A DNA stretch of 64,000 nucleotides from Antribacter soli (GCF_021568775.1 NZ_JAKGSG010000045.1:18029-82028); one strand, 5' to 3'; positions 54,701-62,892 are shown, numbered from the stretch's first letter. Translations and numbers: made by a program. Notes: generated from the sequence alone by a model not told the origin.

Positions 54701-57600
54701 CCGGCGAGCGGCTCACCTACACGGCCGACCGCCACATCGGCCTGACCCTCGAGGCGCGTCTGGGGAAGATCGCCGCCCTCGGCGGCCTCGGTGCACCGCT
54801 GTACGACAACGGCGTCGGCGCGGTGGCCCGCACCTGCACGACGGGCGCGGGATGTGCCGCCGAGGCGGGTTCGCCCTTCTGCCCCGAAGGCACCGGATGC
54901 CTCGGCCTGGTCGGGACGATCAGCATGCAGGGACTGCCGACCCAGGTCACCGCCGACCTCGCGAACCGCACCGTCACGCTGACCGGCTACCGGTCGCCGT
55001 CGGACACCCTGAACGCGTACGTCCGGCTGATCGGCATGATCGACGACCTGCCCGACCTGCGCGCCGAGGCCGAGCTGACCGGCCTGCCGGACAGCCTGGA
55101 CCTGACCGTCGGGCCGATCACCGTTGGCGACGGGACCATCCGTGCCGGCTACGACGCCAGCGCAGCCCTCGGCGCCCTGACCCTGCGCGCCCAGGCCGAC
55201 ACGTCGTACGAGGCCTTCCCGCACCTGCGGGCCCGCGCCGAGGTCTCGGGCCTGCCACAGGCGTTCGACCTGGCGGCGGTGATCGGACAGCAGACCACCG
55301 TGACGATGACGAACTCCGCATCAGTCGCCCGGATCGGTCTGGCGGTGACCGGGGCCGAGCAGGGATACCTCGACGCGGCCCTGACGGAAATCCCTGCACA
55401 GGCCGAGGTCGCCATCGACATGGCGGGCTCGCTGATGACCGGGACCACGTCCGCGCCTCTCGGCGGGGTCACCGTGCTCGCGAACAACCTTCCCTACCAG
55501 GGCGACACGTGGGGCGCCTGGCTCGAGATCGCAGGAATCCCCTCCGGCTTCCAGGTCGGCTGGGGCAACGGGACGTTCGGCTTCACCAGCTCCGCCGGGA
55601 CTCTCGCTCGTGCCGCCGCCGCCGTGACCAACCACGCCGGGGCCACCGCACCCGTCGGGTCCCACCTGGCCGTCGGGTACCGGGAGTCCGCAGGGACGAT
55701 CGACGCCAGCGCCTCGGTCTCGGGGCTGTCCAGTGCGACCTACGGGACTCAGGGGTCGACACAGAGCTTCGACCTCGACGTCGCGGCCCAGATCGTCGGT
55801 CTCGACGCCGACGTCGTCCTAGAGGCCGGGGGTGTCGACGACACCCGGCTCGCCCTGTCCGGTCAGCTGCGCACACCGAACGCCGTCACCATGCAGATCG
55901 CCGACGGCAAGTACACCTACACCGCCGACACCACCACGGGCCTGCGCCTGCACGCCGAAGCCGGAAAGATCGCGGCCCTCGAAGGACTGGGCGCGCCGCT
56001 CTTCGACAACGGCGTCGCCGCCCGCGTGTCGGCGTGCGAACCAGGTCAGGGCTGTTCCGAGGAGCTGCTGCCCGAGTTCTGCGCGGTCGTCGACGGCTGC
56101 TTCGGCGCGGTGATGAATCTGAACCTGCCCGGCCTGCCGACGCTCGTCGCCGTCGACGTGGCCCGTCAGACCGTCGACATCGACGGGCTCCGGGCTCCGG
56201 GCGGCAGCCTGCGCCTCTACGTCGAGGCACTCGGGACTCTCGTCGACGTTCCCCGCGCCGAGGGCCTGGTCACTCTCGACGGTCTCCCGGCAACGGTCGA
56301 CGTCTTCCTCGGGCCGTTCCGGTTCGGGGCCAAGGGCAAGGGCAAGGAGCTCGCACTCGGCTACGAAGCCTCCGCCGACGTCGGGACGCTCACCGCGCAG
56401 GCAGACGCCGAGACCGCCGACTACGGTGACTGGCGCGGCCGTGTCTACCTGGACCCGGTCCCGCGCACCCTCGAGGTGACCGGTGACTTCGGCGAGGAGA
56501 GCGCGATCACGACGAACCTCGCCGCGCCCGTCGAGACCCTGGAGATCATGGCGACAGCAGTCCTCGGAGGCCAGCTACCTGCCGGGACGGGCTCGGCACT
56601 CTTCCGCCTGACCGACGTACCGGACGCCTTCACCTTCAGGGTCGCCGGGTCGCCAGGCGAGGACTCGATGGCCGTACCGCCCGTCGTCTACGACGCGACG
56701 GCGTCCGACGGAGACGGGTCGACGCTCGACGGCCTTGTCGAGGTCGAGGCTGATCTCATCGCGGCGTTCCCGATCGCGGGCGTGCCGATCTCGATCGCGG
56801 GCAACGTCGTCGTCGAGTTCGACAACCTCGGCGCGAAGACGGGCGTGATCGTCGGCCCGGACGGCATCCAGATCGACTCCGGAGAGTACGTCACCGATCG
56901 GATCGCCCTTGGTGCGTCGATCAACAGCGCGTTCGCGCCGTACACGTTCGACAAGGAGGTCGTCGCTCTCCAGTGTGCGGGCATCGACGTCGCCACCGGA
57001 TCGCTCGTCGGGCACGTCAACGTGCCCGAGATCTCCGTGGACGACATGACCGTCCAGTTCACCGACGTGGCGAACGTCGCACTCCTGCCGAGCCGCGGGG
57101 TCAGCTGGCTGGCCACCGGCGTGAGCGGCGACTACGGGAGCCTCACCATCGACATCGCCGGCATGACGATCGAACCGGACGTGGCGATGAACTTCAGGAT
57201 CGACTATCTCGGCGGGGGCGATCCGACCGACGTTCCTCTGCTCCTGCTCGACGAGGGCGAGACGGTCACCGGTACCCGGTTCCACGTCTCCCGCGACGGC
57301 CACTGGGGCCTTGCGGGGACCGTGCCGCTGCCGCTGGCGCCGGACCTCCCGATCTACACGGACCCGGGCAAGACCCAGGCGCAGGTCAACCACATCGAGA
57401 TCGCCGGTTCCGACGGGAACCAGGTCATCAACTACCTGGACGTCGACCCGTTCCCCGCCCCGATCTCGGAGAACCTGCGCTCGGTCGGCCTCCACCTGAC
57501 GACCATGTACCTGCTCAACCCGTTCGGCCCCGCGGACGAAGAGGACGCCCGGACGGACGACCCCGCAAACCCCGACGACGGATACGAGCTCTGCCTATGA
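51760..57600 (+). CDS. Giant secreted repeat protein (1946 aa), function unknown
   Basis: From ATG 51760 there is a clear signal peptide (LLAMLATAALLLGVGVSPAAA), an acidic/Pro-rich region to about 130, a helical coiled-coil-like segment (about 250-330) and then about 1500 residues of beta-rich sequence. A [DGE]-[ILV]-P-x2-h-x-h motif recurs about 16 times (for example DDIPTQVSL, EDIPATIDV, QGLPTQVTA, DGLPATVDV). Residues 808-1210 and 1211-1619 are a tandem duplication, each with a Cys-x5-Cys-x8-Cys-x5-Cys cluster (1026-1047; 1426-1447). No membrane anchor, sorting motif, catalytic signature or CBM. A CebR-type box lies upstream, and a lipoprotein gene overlaps the stop (ATGA). Confidence 0.85.
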   Translation: MVATLRHLLAMLATAALLLGVGVSPAAASETEPEPPSSANAPEVTVLDTPVLPQQIQDLPALDPGPDEEVVTQREPNKATQEVGVLPGLDPVSGRPDVPTEQVTPEPAVGPGSVALPTRPASELVDATAADALATLDAAGRLSDGAPDLDAEDLQPQIDTSTPADASRIATRLELQTALAGVELATDLGVDPLAILEALPDGVPRVTYRVCSESASQGVSCSMRLPLAVPAIVDATGDGSPDVLADLLPAASVDDVTAAVNELLEAQELLADAQDRLANLLELIQDPLYLLTHPGALLEVLELQGLVEDLTAQVAAKTTALLEVVHLGLAMLEVRLPTSEYAGEDLPAHVWAVYDIPGAKRLSVGFDGYRRGTSLSSATLGLFTFSPFSTLAGELDINAHLAQLGAGDAMAVTAGFSSVADTEGGEAFDPTVASARFSPVPTLFSTDVEVKPATEERDQTASVDVTSTTETRLDAIVLANARSGDAPEDRFVQAVVDQVPTSVSAQLTWSGTGDRADLAYEADSAINDLLFADHTYAGGTDLTQATQATAQDLPASFDAALATAPSGSVTLDYAAASRMTGIQVAYFDRAGELVLRGGLDDIPTQVSLIADAASGRALFDAPGTLGAAFVDASQGLADYPPATGDHVTLVTDGADLGVSARVTGLRRVDAYFDGHPRVTTSFVPGGQAFDAAGNLDGIHRARAHISNLPADARIDVSTVDQQVRYAASEMIGLASMAYTNTQEGPSVTAAVHQVPATVALDYAMGETPRIVYEASSGVPQVDFFASPDHVANLDPTGDQYLSALIEDIPATIDVGMNLSTQHLDGTLSSRLGGIDLTARFDLAGRTWTAGADLDGIPTRFDADWADGAVRARALTGTMDSIDLYAGNHPGHTAPTGLRLAATYHESTGDIEAAVRTRNLSHVEYADTGETQNFRLETDTGGDPVHVDVDAVLAGPDGTDDTQLAVLGRVDNLPATMDVTFTGERLTYTADRHIGLTLEARLGKIAALGGLGAPLYDNGVGAVARTCTTGAGCAAEAGSPFCPEGTGCLGLVGTISMQGLPTQVTADLANRTVTLTGYRSPSDTLNAYVRLIGMIDDLPDLRAEAELTGLPDSLDLTVGPITVGDGTIRAGYDASAALGALTLRAQADTSYEAFPHLRARAEVSGLPQAFDLAAVIGQQTTVTMTNSASVARIGLAVTGAEQGYLDAALTEIPAQAEVAIDMAGSLMTGTTSAPLGGVTVLANNLPYQGDTWGAWLEIAGIPSGFQVGWGNGTFGFTSSAGTLARAAAAVTNHAGATAPVGSHLAVGYRESAGTIDASASVSGLSSATYGTQGSTQSFDLDVAAQIVGLDADVVLEAGGVDDTRLALSGQLRTPNAVTMQIADGKYTYTADTTTGLRLHAEAGKIAALEGLGAPLFDNGVAARVSACEPGQGCSEELLPEFCAVVDGCFGAVMNLNLPGLPTLVAVDVARQTVDIDGLRAPGGSLRLYVEALGTLVDVPRAEGLVTLDGLPATVDVFLGPFRFGAKGKGKELALGYEASADVGTLTAQADAETADYGDWRGRVYLDPVPRTLEVTGDFGEESAITTNLAAPVETLEIMATAVLGGQLPAGTGSALFRLTDVPDAFTFRVAGSPGEDSMAVPPVVYDATASDGDGSTLDGLVEVEADLIAAFPIAGVPISIAGNVVVEFDNLGAKTGVIVGPDGIQIDSGEYVTDRIALGASINSAFAPYTFDKEVVALQCAGIDVATGSLVGHVNVPEISVDDMTVQFTDVANVALLPSRGVSWLATGVSGDYGSLTIDIAGMTIEPDVAMNFRIDYLGGGDPTDVPLLLLDEGETVTGTRFHVSRDGHWGLAGTVPLPLAPDLPIYTDPGKTQAQVNHIEIAGSDGNQVINYLDVDPFPAPISENLRSVGLHLTTMYLLNPFGPADEEDARTDDPANPDDGYELCL

Positions 57601-58079
57601 ACCGAAGGACCGTTGCGACTGCCGGGCGGGTACTCGCACTCACGTACGTCGTAGGACTCCTGACGGGCTGCGGAACCGGCAGCGGCTACGCCTCCTGTTC
57701 GCCGACGGAGCTGGTCGCGGACGACGTCACCGTGGCCACGGAGTCGGAAGCCTTCGCCCTGGCGGCTCGGCTGACAGCGGACGGTCGACCCGTAGAAGGC
57801 GCTGAGCTGGAGTTCTTCCCGGTCTACCGGGACCCAGAGGGTGCAGAGACCGCGATGGGAGGGGGCGCGGGCACCACCGACGCAGACGGGCGAGCCACCT
57901 ACGAGTACACCGGCGGATCGCGAACGATGCTCGGCGCGTCCGACGACGTCCTGCTGGGCTACACCGCGGAATACCGGGCACCACGGCCGATCGGCGGCAC
58001 GGAGTACTGCCCGGCGACAACCGAGCGCGCGGTGCTGGACGTGCCATGCGCGGGGCTGGCGTGCCTCCTCGACGACTAG
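57597..58079 (+). CDS. Small lipoprotein with Ig-like domain
   Basis: 160 residues. Lipobox LLTGC gives lipidated Cys25. The mature part contains an Ig-like domain (about 45-125): ARLTADGRPVEGAELEFFPVYR, then GAGTTDADGRATYEYTGGS, a bacterial Ig/invasin-type strand-turn pattern. Four more Cys (34, about 140, 153 and 157) are likely disulfide-bonded. Its ATG overlaps the stop of the giant secreted protein, so the two are co-translated, suggesting a membrane-anchored partner or tether. The 3' end overlaps the convergent gene by 4 bases. Confidence 0.75.
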   Translation: MNRRTVATAGRVLALTYVVGLLTGCGTGSGYASCSPTELVADDVTVATESEAFALAARLTADGRPVEGAELEFFPVYRDPEGAETAMGGGAGTTDADGRATYEYTGGSRTMLGASDDVLLGYTAEYRAPRPIGGTEYCPATTERAVLDVPCAGLACLLDD

Positions 58080-58666
58080 GGGAGTCGACGAGACGCGGAG
58101 CCGGGAACCATCTGCTTCCGCAGGTTCACGGGGTTCAGGCCGGGGCCGGTCCACCGGAAGGTGGTCATGACGGCGTCGAAGAAGAGGACCAGCGCCTCGG
58201 CGAGACGCTCCGTGTCGGGGCTGTCCCAGACGGTGCTGAAGGACAGGACCAGCCAGTCGCCGTCTGCCTCGTCCCGGGAGACGACGTACGCCACCTGGCG
58301 CGTGATCACCGCCGGCCGGTCGCCCGCATGCTCTACCTCGTGCCGTGTGTTCGTCGCGCGCACCCCCGGACGCCCATCGAGCTCGACGGGCTCGCTCTCG
58401 TCGTATCCGTCGCCCAGGACGCTGGTCGCGACCTCGACCGGGCTGCGGCCGACGACGCCGAAGAGCTCGGTCTCGGTGATGGAGGCCGGGATGATCATCC
58501 CCTCCATCGGCTCGACCGGGAGGTACACCACCCCGGCAGCGGCCTCGCCGGCCGGGAACCGCGCCCAACCGGGGGGAAGCAGGAAGGCCCACTCGTCGGT
58601 CGGTCTCCTGTCCACTGACTGGCCTTCCGGGGTCCCGCTCGCCACGTCGACCGTCGGCCGAGTCAT
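58076..58666 (-). CDS. Hypothetical protein, last gene of a type VII secretion-like cassette
   Basis: 196 residues from ATG 58666, overlapping the preceding stop by 4 bases. It reads as a soluble alpha/beta protein: WAFLLPPGWARFPAGEAA, ITETELFGVVGRSPVEVATSVLGDG, VRATNTRHEVEHAGDRPAVITRQVAYVVSRDEADGDWLVLSFSTVWDSPD, ending AEALVLFFDAVMTTFRW. This pattern recalls small cytosolic proteins encoded with ESX substrates, but I cannot name a family. Possible chaperone or immunity role by position only. Confidence 0.6.
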   Translation of the reverse strand: MTRPTVDVASGTPEGQSVDRRPTDEWAFLLPPGWARFPAGEAAAGVVYLPVEPMEGMIIPASITETELFGVVGRSPVEVATSVLGDGYDESEPVELDGRPGVRATNTRHEVEHAGDRPAVITRQVAYVVSRDEADGDWLVLSFSTVWDSPDTERLAEALVLFFDAVMTTFRWTGPGLNPVNLRKQMVPGSASRRLP

Positions 58667-59340
58667 GTCCCGCCCCGGGTGATCCGCACAGCAGGCAGGA
58701 GCTCGTCGAGCAGCTCCACCATCGCCGCGCCGAGAAGGAGGTCCTGGGTGCGCCACACCAGCACCGTGTCCACCACGGCGTCCGGGTGCTCGGTGCGCCG
58801 CCCGAGGCACACGCTCATCCAGGCGCCCCCGGTCACCTCGCCGACGTCGAGGCGGACCACCCGCACCCCGTCGCCGTCCGGCAGGTCGAGGTACTCGATG
58901 TCCGGCGGCGCGGCGGGGTAGCCGCCCGTCGCACCCAGCGCGGCCATGAGGCCGTCGTCGGGCTCAGCCGGGTCGCTCACCCCGACGGCGACCAGCACCG
59001 GCACCGGGCCGCGCCCGAGCACCCCGACCGCGGCGGCGACACGATGTCCGGCCGGCGCCATACCGTCGGCGAACTCCCGGAGGCTGGCGACGGACTCGGC
59101 GGCCGCCCGGTCGAGGGCGGATCGCGCGGCGTCGTCCAGCTCGGCCGGCTCGCCGTCGTCGCCGGGCTGCGGCTCGAGCGACGCGCGCACCGCGGCGGTC
59201 GCCTCCCGCTCCCACGTCGCGACGTCCTCGTGGTCCTCGGTCACGGCGGACGGGACGACGAGCCAGCCGTCGGGCGGGTCCACCCGCCAGGCCCACCGGG
59301 TCTGACCGGTTGCGGGCGCGCGATCCGTCGACGTCGTCAT
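58663..59340 (-). CDS. Hypothetical protein of the type VII secretion-like cassette
   Basis: 225 residues from ATG 59340. A Trp-rich start (TRWAWRVDPPDGWLVVPS) is followed by an acidic middle (EPQPGDDGEPAELDDAARSALDRAAAESVASLREFADG) and a C-terminal alpha/beta part (VPVLVAVGVSDP, VRVVRLDVGEVTGGAWMSVCLGRRTE, VDTVLVWRTQDLLLGAAMVELLDELL). No signal peptide or membrane segment. It overlaps both neighbours by 4 bases, so it is co-translated with the large substrate. Role not recognised; adaptor or immunity protein are possibilities from context. Confidence 0.6.
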   Translation of the reverse strand: MTTSTDRAPATGQTRWAWRVDPPDGWLVVPSAVTEDHEDVATWEREATAAVRASLEPQPGDDGEPAELDDAARSALDRAAAESVASLREFADGMAPAGHRVAAAVGVLGRGPVPVLVAVGVSDPAEPDDGLMAALGATGGYPAAPPDIEYLDLPDGDGVRVVRLDVGEVTGGAWMSVCLGRRTEHPDAVVDTVLVWRTQDLLLGAAMVELLDELLPAVRITRGGT

Positions 59341-60770
59341 AGGACCGGGTTCTCCCCGTACAGGCCGCTGTAGTCGGCGTCGCGCCAGCCGTCGAGGCTC
59401 CAGCGCGGATCGCCGGGGTTGAAGTTCGACGGGTTGATCAGGCTGAACGGCCGCATCGCCCACCCGAAGGTGTACGAGACGGGGCCGAGGTACATCCACG
59501 GCTTGATCGTGAAGCCCGCGATCCCGAGCTGGCTGAGGGCTGCGCTGATCTTCTGCACGTCCTTGATGTCGCTGATCCCGATGAGGCGGTCCCAGCGCCA
59601 CGTGCCGCCGCCGATGCGGTCCATGAAGCGGCTGAAGTCCGTCGCGAGGTACTTCGGGTTGGTGATCTGCCACCAGCCGGGAGACACGCTGGTCTTGCCG
59701 GCGAACTCCTGCCAGCCGCGGAGGTTCTTCGCGAACGGCGCCATCGTGATCGTCAGATCGTTGATCCGGCGCGTCAGGTCCGGGTTCCGGCCGATGCTGA
59801 CCATGCTCCGCAGCCATTCCCGGTCCCGGAACAAGAACTGGAGCTGCCGGTTCTGATTGGTGAACGCCCCGGCCCCGCGCCCGAGCTGTGCGGCCTGGAC
59901 ACCCTTGAGCCCGCCGGCCATCTTTGCCGCCACCCCGATCAGGCCCAGGCTGAGCACGCCGATGATGACGCTCAGCCAGCTGCCCTCGCCCTGGACGGCC
60001 AGGATGAAGCTGGCCACTACCGAGACCACCGTGACGACCACGCTGAGGAGTGTGAGCATGCCGAGTCCCGGGATGAGGATGCTCAGCACCGCCAACGCCA
60101 TGCCGATGTACATGAGGACCTCGACGAGCTTCTTCAGGACCTTGTTCAGCGTGTGCAGGAACGCCTCCCAGCCGCTGTGGTGCAGCCCGTCGTCGCCCCA
60201 GTTCTCCCGGATCTTGTTCGCGGCGGTGGTCGCGGCCTCGTCGAACCTCGTCATGGCGACGCGTGCCTTCGCCTTGGCCGCCTCGAGGCTGCCCTTCGCG
60301 GCGTCGATCTTGCCGGTGCGGTTCTGGGACTCTCGCTTCTCCGTGTCGGTGAGCGGGGGCGCGTCGTCCGGCCGGTCGGCGTTCACCGGATCGGGCATGC
60401 CCTCCGCGGCCGACTGGTTCGCCGCCGCGTCCTGGGCCTCCTTCAGCGCCAGGCCGGTCTCCGATCGCGCGAACTCGAGCTCGGGCCGGAACACGCGGAG
60501 CGCGTCGCGGACGTCGACGTACCGCTCCGAGGCCTTGTTCAGCGCGTCGGCGCTCTCCCGGGACCGCTTGCGCATCGCGTCGGCCGCCTTGCCCTTGAGC
60601 AGGGTCTCGTCGCCGTCGCCGATCTTCTTGAGCAGCTTCGCCTGCGTGGTCATCGCGAGGGCGATGTCCTCGTAGTGCCTGATCACCGGGTCCAGGCCGG
60701 TCACATTCGCCGGCACGGGGTCTGAGTCGTATCCGAGCAGATGCCAGTCCCCGGCCCGGGTGTCGCTCAT
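59337..60770 (-). CDS. Putative type VII-secreted effector with T7SS signal-like N-terminus
   Basis: 477 residues. Residues 1-110 (DWHLLGYDSDPVPANVTGLDPVIRHYEDIALAMTTQAKLLKKIG and following helices) match the N-terminal signal region of proteins annotated as putative T7SS-secreted. An acidic/charged helical linker leads to a hydrophobic region (about 217-283) with two to three membrane-spanning segments, then a C-terminal domain of about 190 residues rich in Trp/Arg (REWLRSMVSIGRNPDLTRRIN, WWQITNPKYLATDFSRFMDRIGGGTWRWDRL) that I do not recognise. It could be a membrane-acting or nuclease-like toxin domain, but no catalytic motif is clear. Confidence 0.65.
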   Translation of the reverse strand: MSDTRAGDWHLLGYDSDPVPANVTGLDPVIRHYEDIALAMTTQAKLLKKIGDGDETLLKGKAADAMRKRSRESADALNKASERYVDVRDALRVFRPELEFARSETGLALKEAQDAAANQSAAEGMPDPVNADRPDDAPPLTDTEKRESQNRTGKIDAAKGSLEAAKAKARVAMTRFDEAATTAANKIRENWGDDGLHHSGWEAFLHTLNKVLKKLVEVLMYIGMALAVLSILIPGLGMLTLLSVVVTVVSVVASFILAVQGEGSWLSVIIGVLSLGLIGVAAKMAGGLKGVQAAQLGRGAGAFTNQNRQLQFLFRDREWLRSMVSIGRNPDLTRRINDLTITMAPFAKNLRGWQEFAGKTSVSPGWWQITNPKYLATDFSRFMDRIGGGTWRWDRLIGISDIKDVQKISAALSQLGIAGFTIKPWMYLGPVSYTFGWAMRPFSLINPSNFNPGDPRWSLDGWRDADYSGLYGENPVL

Positions 60771-60780
60771 CGTCCACCCC

Positions 60781-61062
60781 CTACTGCTCGTCGAACGATG
60801 CCGCGAGCTCGATCTCGAGGTTGTTCCACTGCTCGGCCGCTTGTTCCATCTTCTTCTGCAGGTCCGAGAGGTTCGTGGTCAGCTTCTCCCGCTTGACCCA
60901 CCAGTCCTCGACGAAGTCGTCCATCGCCCGCTTCACCGTGTCGTGACCCCAGACGGCGCCGTCCTCCCACAGCTTCTCCATGTTCTTGAACTCGTCCACG
61001 ATCGCCGCCAGCTGCTTCGCGGCCTCGTCGACGGCGACCGAGGTGACGACGAGGTCAGCCAT
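60781..61062 (-). CDS. WXG100-like small protein
   Basis: 93 residues. Two predicted helices flank a Trp-Gly (W38-G39, GAVWGHD) turn: LVVTSVAVDEAAKQLAAIVDEFKNMEKLWED, then TVKRAMDDFVEDWWVKREKLTTNLSDLQKKMEQAAEQWNNLE. This is the helical hairpin of ESX/WXG100 proteins, usually co-secreted with a larger substrate. First gene of the cassette; TAACGT on this strand and AGAGGTG ahead of the ATG serve as likely -10 and ribosome site. Confidence 0.75.
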   Translation of the reverse strand: MADLVVTSVAVDEAAKQLAAIVDEFKNMEKLWEDGAVWGHDTVKRAMDDFVEDWWVKREKLTTNLSDLQKKMEQAAEQWNNLEIELAASFDEQ

Positions 61063-61375
61063 GAGTCACCTCTCGCTCGTACGTTACGGACGGTCTCGCT
61101 CGTGCGTCGCAATCGTCACGAATGGAACTAACCGGTCGGCCTCGGGTGTGTGAACAGCAGACGAACGGCTCGCGACGCCTACTTCGGCGATCACGTGAGG
61201 GAACGGTCGTCGCGAGCGACCTCGGCGTCGCGGCGGTGTTCGCGGAGGCCACGCTCACGTGGCTGCAGACGCCGCGGCCGCGTCGCACGCCATCGAACCG
61301 ATCCTGTGTCGTACGGTCCTGGGGGAGTCCGCAACGACGCGGGCCTTGCCAGCGTGCGAAGGAGGTTCTCGGAAC
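61063..61375. other. Intergenic region between the WXG100-like and CBS genes
   Basis: About 310 bases with divergent promoters expected at both ends. A TAACGT (rightward complement at about 61081-61086) suits the WXG100-like gene. AAGGAGG at 61359-61365 is the ribosome site of the CBS gene. Otherwise I see no gene, RNA or long repeat. Confidence 0.5.
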
Positions 61376-61804
61376 ATGCGGGTCACAGAGGCATTGAGGC
61401 GCAAGGGCAGTGCGGTCATCACCATCTCGTCGGACCGGAGCGTGCGTGAGCTGCTCGCCCTGCTCGCCGAGCACAGGATCGGCGCGGTCGTGGTTTCGGA
61501 CGACGGCGTCGGCGTCGACGGCATCGTCAGCGAGCGCGACGTGGTCCGTCGGCTGCACTCGGACGGGGACGCAATCCTCGACGGTGCGGTGCGGGACATC
61601 ATGACGGCCGACGTGCACACCTGCGGGCCGGAGGTCACGCTCGACGAGCTGATGCCCGTGATGACGGAGCGCCGGATCCGGCACGTGCCCGTGCTCGTGG
61701 ACGGCCGGCTGACCGGGATCGTGAGCATCGGTGACGTGGTCAAGCACCGGATCACAGAGGTGCAGGACGAGCGCGACCAGCTGAAGGACTACATCACCGG
61801 GTGA
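61376..61804 (+). CDS. Two-CBS-domain protein
   Basis: 142 residues from ATG 61376, with AAGGAGG 10 bases upstream. Two tandem CBS motifs: VITISSDRSVRELLALLAEHRIGAVVVSDDGVGVDGIVSERDVVRRL, then DIMTADVHTCGPEVTLDELMPVMTERRIRHVPVLVDGRLTGIVSIGDVVKHRI. Such stand-alone Bateman modules bind adenine nucleotides and act as energy or stress sensors; partners are not visible here. A similar protein is DosR-regulated Hrp1 in mycobacteria. Confidence 0.9.
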   Translation: MRVTEALRRKGSAVITISSDRSVRELLALLAEHRIGAVVVSDDGVGVDGIVSERDVVRRLHSDGDAILDGAVRDIMTADVHTCGPEVTLDELMPVMTERRIRHVPVLVDGRLTGIVSIGDVVKHRITEVQDERDQLKDYITG

Positions 61805-61805
61805 C

Positions 61806-61943
61806 TCACCCGCAGGTTCCGCAGGGCCGGGTGGGCGGCTCGCGCCTCCGGTACTCCCGGGGCGTGGCGCCCATCTCCGCGAGGAACTGCCGGTTGACGG
61901 TGGACAGGTTGGTGTAGCCGAGCTCGTCGCAGATGCGGGCCGG
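61806..61943 (-). pseudogene. Remnant: C-terminal end of an AraC-family regulator
   Basis: 46 codons ending at TGA 61806-61808 read ARICDELGYTNLSTVNRQFL, then AEMGATPREYRR. This matches the second recognition helix and the FR-x-x-G-x-TP-x-x-YR signature at the end of AraC/XylS regulators. The rest of the gene is absent: the next base upstream (61944) is the stop codon of the SDR gene. Confidence 0.75.
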
Positions 61944-62876
61944 CTACTTGATCTGCTCCATCAGTTCTGGCTGCGTCTCGGGGAACTTCACGCCGGTGAG
62001 GTCCTCGGAGACGGTCCAGAGGCGTTGCTGGATGGTCCCGTTCTGGGCCTGCGGGCTGGAGGCGACCAGGTGTGGGTCCCCGCGGCGCTCGCCCCTTCCA
62101 TCAGGTCCGTAGTACTGCCCGCCGAGGACGGCCGGGTCGGTGGCGGCGCGCACGGTTGGTAGCGCCCCCATCGCCGCGTCCTGGCTGATCAAGGGTGCGA
62201 CGATGGGTCCGATCAGACGGAAGGCAGCGGGAGCGTTGCGGAGCAGCTCGGTGTTTGCGAGGCCCGGGTGGGCGGCGACGGAGATCGTAGTGCCCTGCGG
62301 CGCGAGGCGGCGTTGCAGCTCGTAGGCGAACAGCAGGTTCGCGAGCTTCGACTGCCCGTAGGCCGCGGCCCGGTCGTAGGACCGATCCCACTGCAGGTCG
62401 TCGAAGTGGATGGCGGCGCCCCCCAAGCGGTGCGCGAGGCTGCTGACCGTCACCACGCGGGAGCCTGGCACGGGCAGCAGCAGGTCCAGCAACAGCCCGG
62501 TGAACGCGAAGTGCCCGAGGTGGTTGGTGCCGAACTGCAGCTCGAACCCGTCCCGCGTGGTCTGCTTGGGCGGGTACATCACGCCGGCGTTGTTGATGAG
62601 CAGGTCGATCGAAGCGTGCCTGGTGTGCAGCTCTGCCGCCGCGTCGCGGATGGACTCGAGCGACGTCAGGTCCAGTGCCTGCACGGTGAGGTCACCGGAG
62701 ATGCGGGCGGCCGCCTTCTTGCCCTTCTCGACGTCTCGCACGGCCAGTACCACCGTCGCTCCGTGTTCTGCGAGGGCCCGTGCGGTCTCGAAGCCCAGGC
62801 CGGTGTTGGCGCCGGTCACGACCGCCACCCGGCCCTTCTGGTCGGGAATGTCGCGCTCAGTCCACTTTTCGCTCAT
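61944..62876 (-). CDS. Short-chain dehydrogenase/reductase
   Basis: 310 residues from ATG 62876. Classical SDR elements: TGANTGLG (21-28), the DLTSLESIRDAAAEL strand-helix, LLINNAGVMYPP, the catalytic Ser in VVTVSSLAHRLGG and YGQSKLANLLFA (Tyr/Lys). The sequence resembles the retinol dehydrogenase-like/WW-domain oxidoreductase branch (FELQFGTNHLGHFAFTGLLL). NADP-dependent carbonyl reduction; substrate unknown. Divergent from a TetR gene, with three operator-like copies between them. Its 3' end abuts an AraC remnant. Confidence 0.88.
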   Translation of the reverse strand: MSEKWTERDIPDQKGRVAVVTGANTGLGFETARALAEHGATVVLAVRDVEKGKKAAARISGDLTVQALDLTSLESIRDAAAELHTRHASIDLLINNAGVMYPPKQTTRDGFELQFGTNHLGHFAFTGLLLDLLLPVPGSRVVTVSSLAHRLGGAAIHFDDLQWDRSYDRAAAYGQSKLANLLFAYELQRRLAPQGTTISVAAHPGLANTELLRNAPAAFRLIGPIVAPLISQDAAMGALPTVRAATDPAVLGGQYYGPDGRGERRGDPHLVASSPQAQNGTIQQRLWTVSEDLTGVKFPETQPELMEQIK

Positions 62877-62892
62877 GGTCGTTCTCCCTCTT

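Noticed and set aside
57432..58592. Minus-strand extension of the 196-residue cassette gene through the lipoprotein gene
   Set aside because: A different frame from the supported gene, antisense to a convincing lipoprotein with lipobox and Ig-like domain.
59857..60675. Plus-strand open frame opposite the T7SS-like effector gene
   Set aside because: Antisense to a gene that is ATGA-linked to its neighbours; Ser/Ala/Arg-rich translation without motifs.
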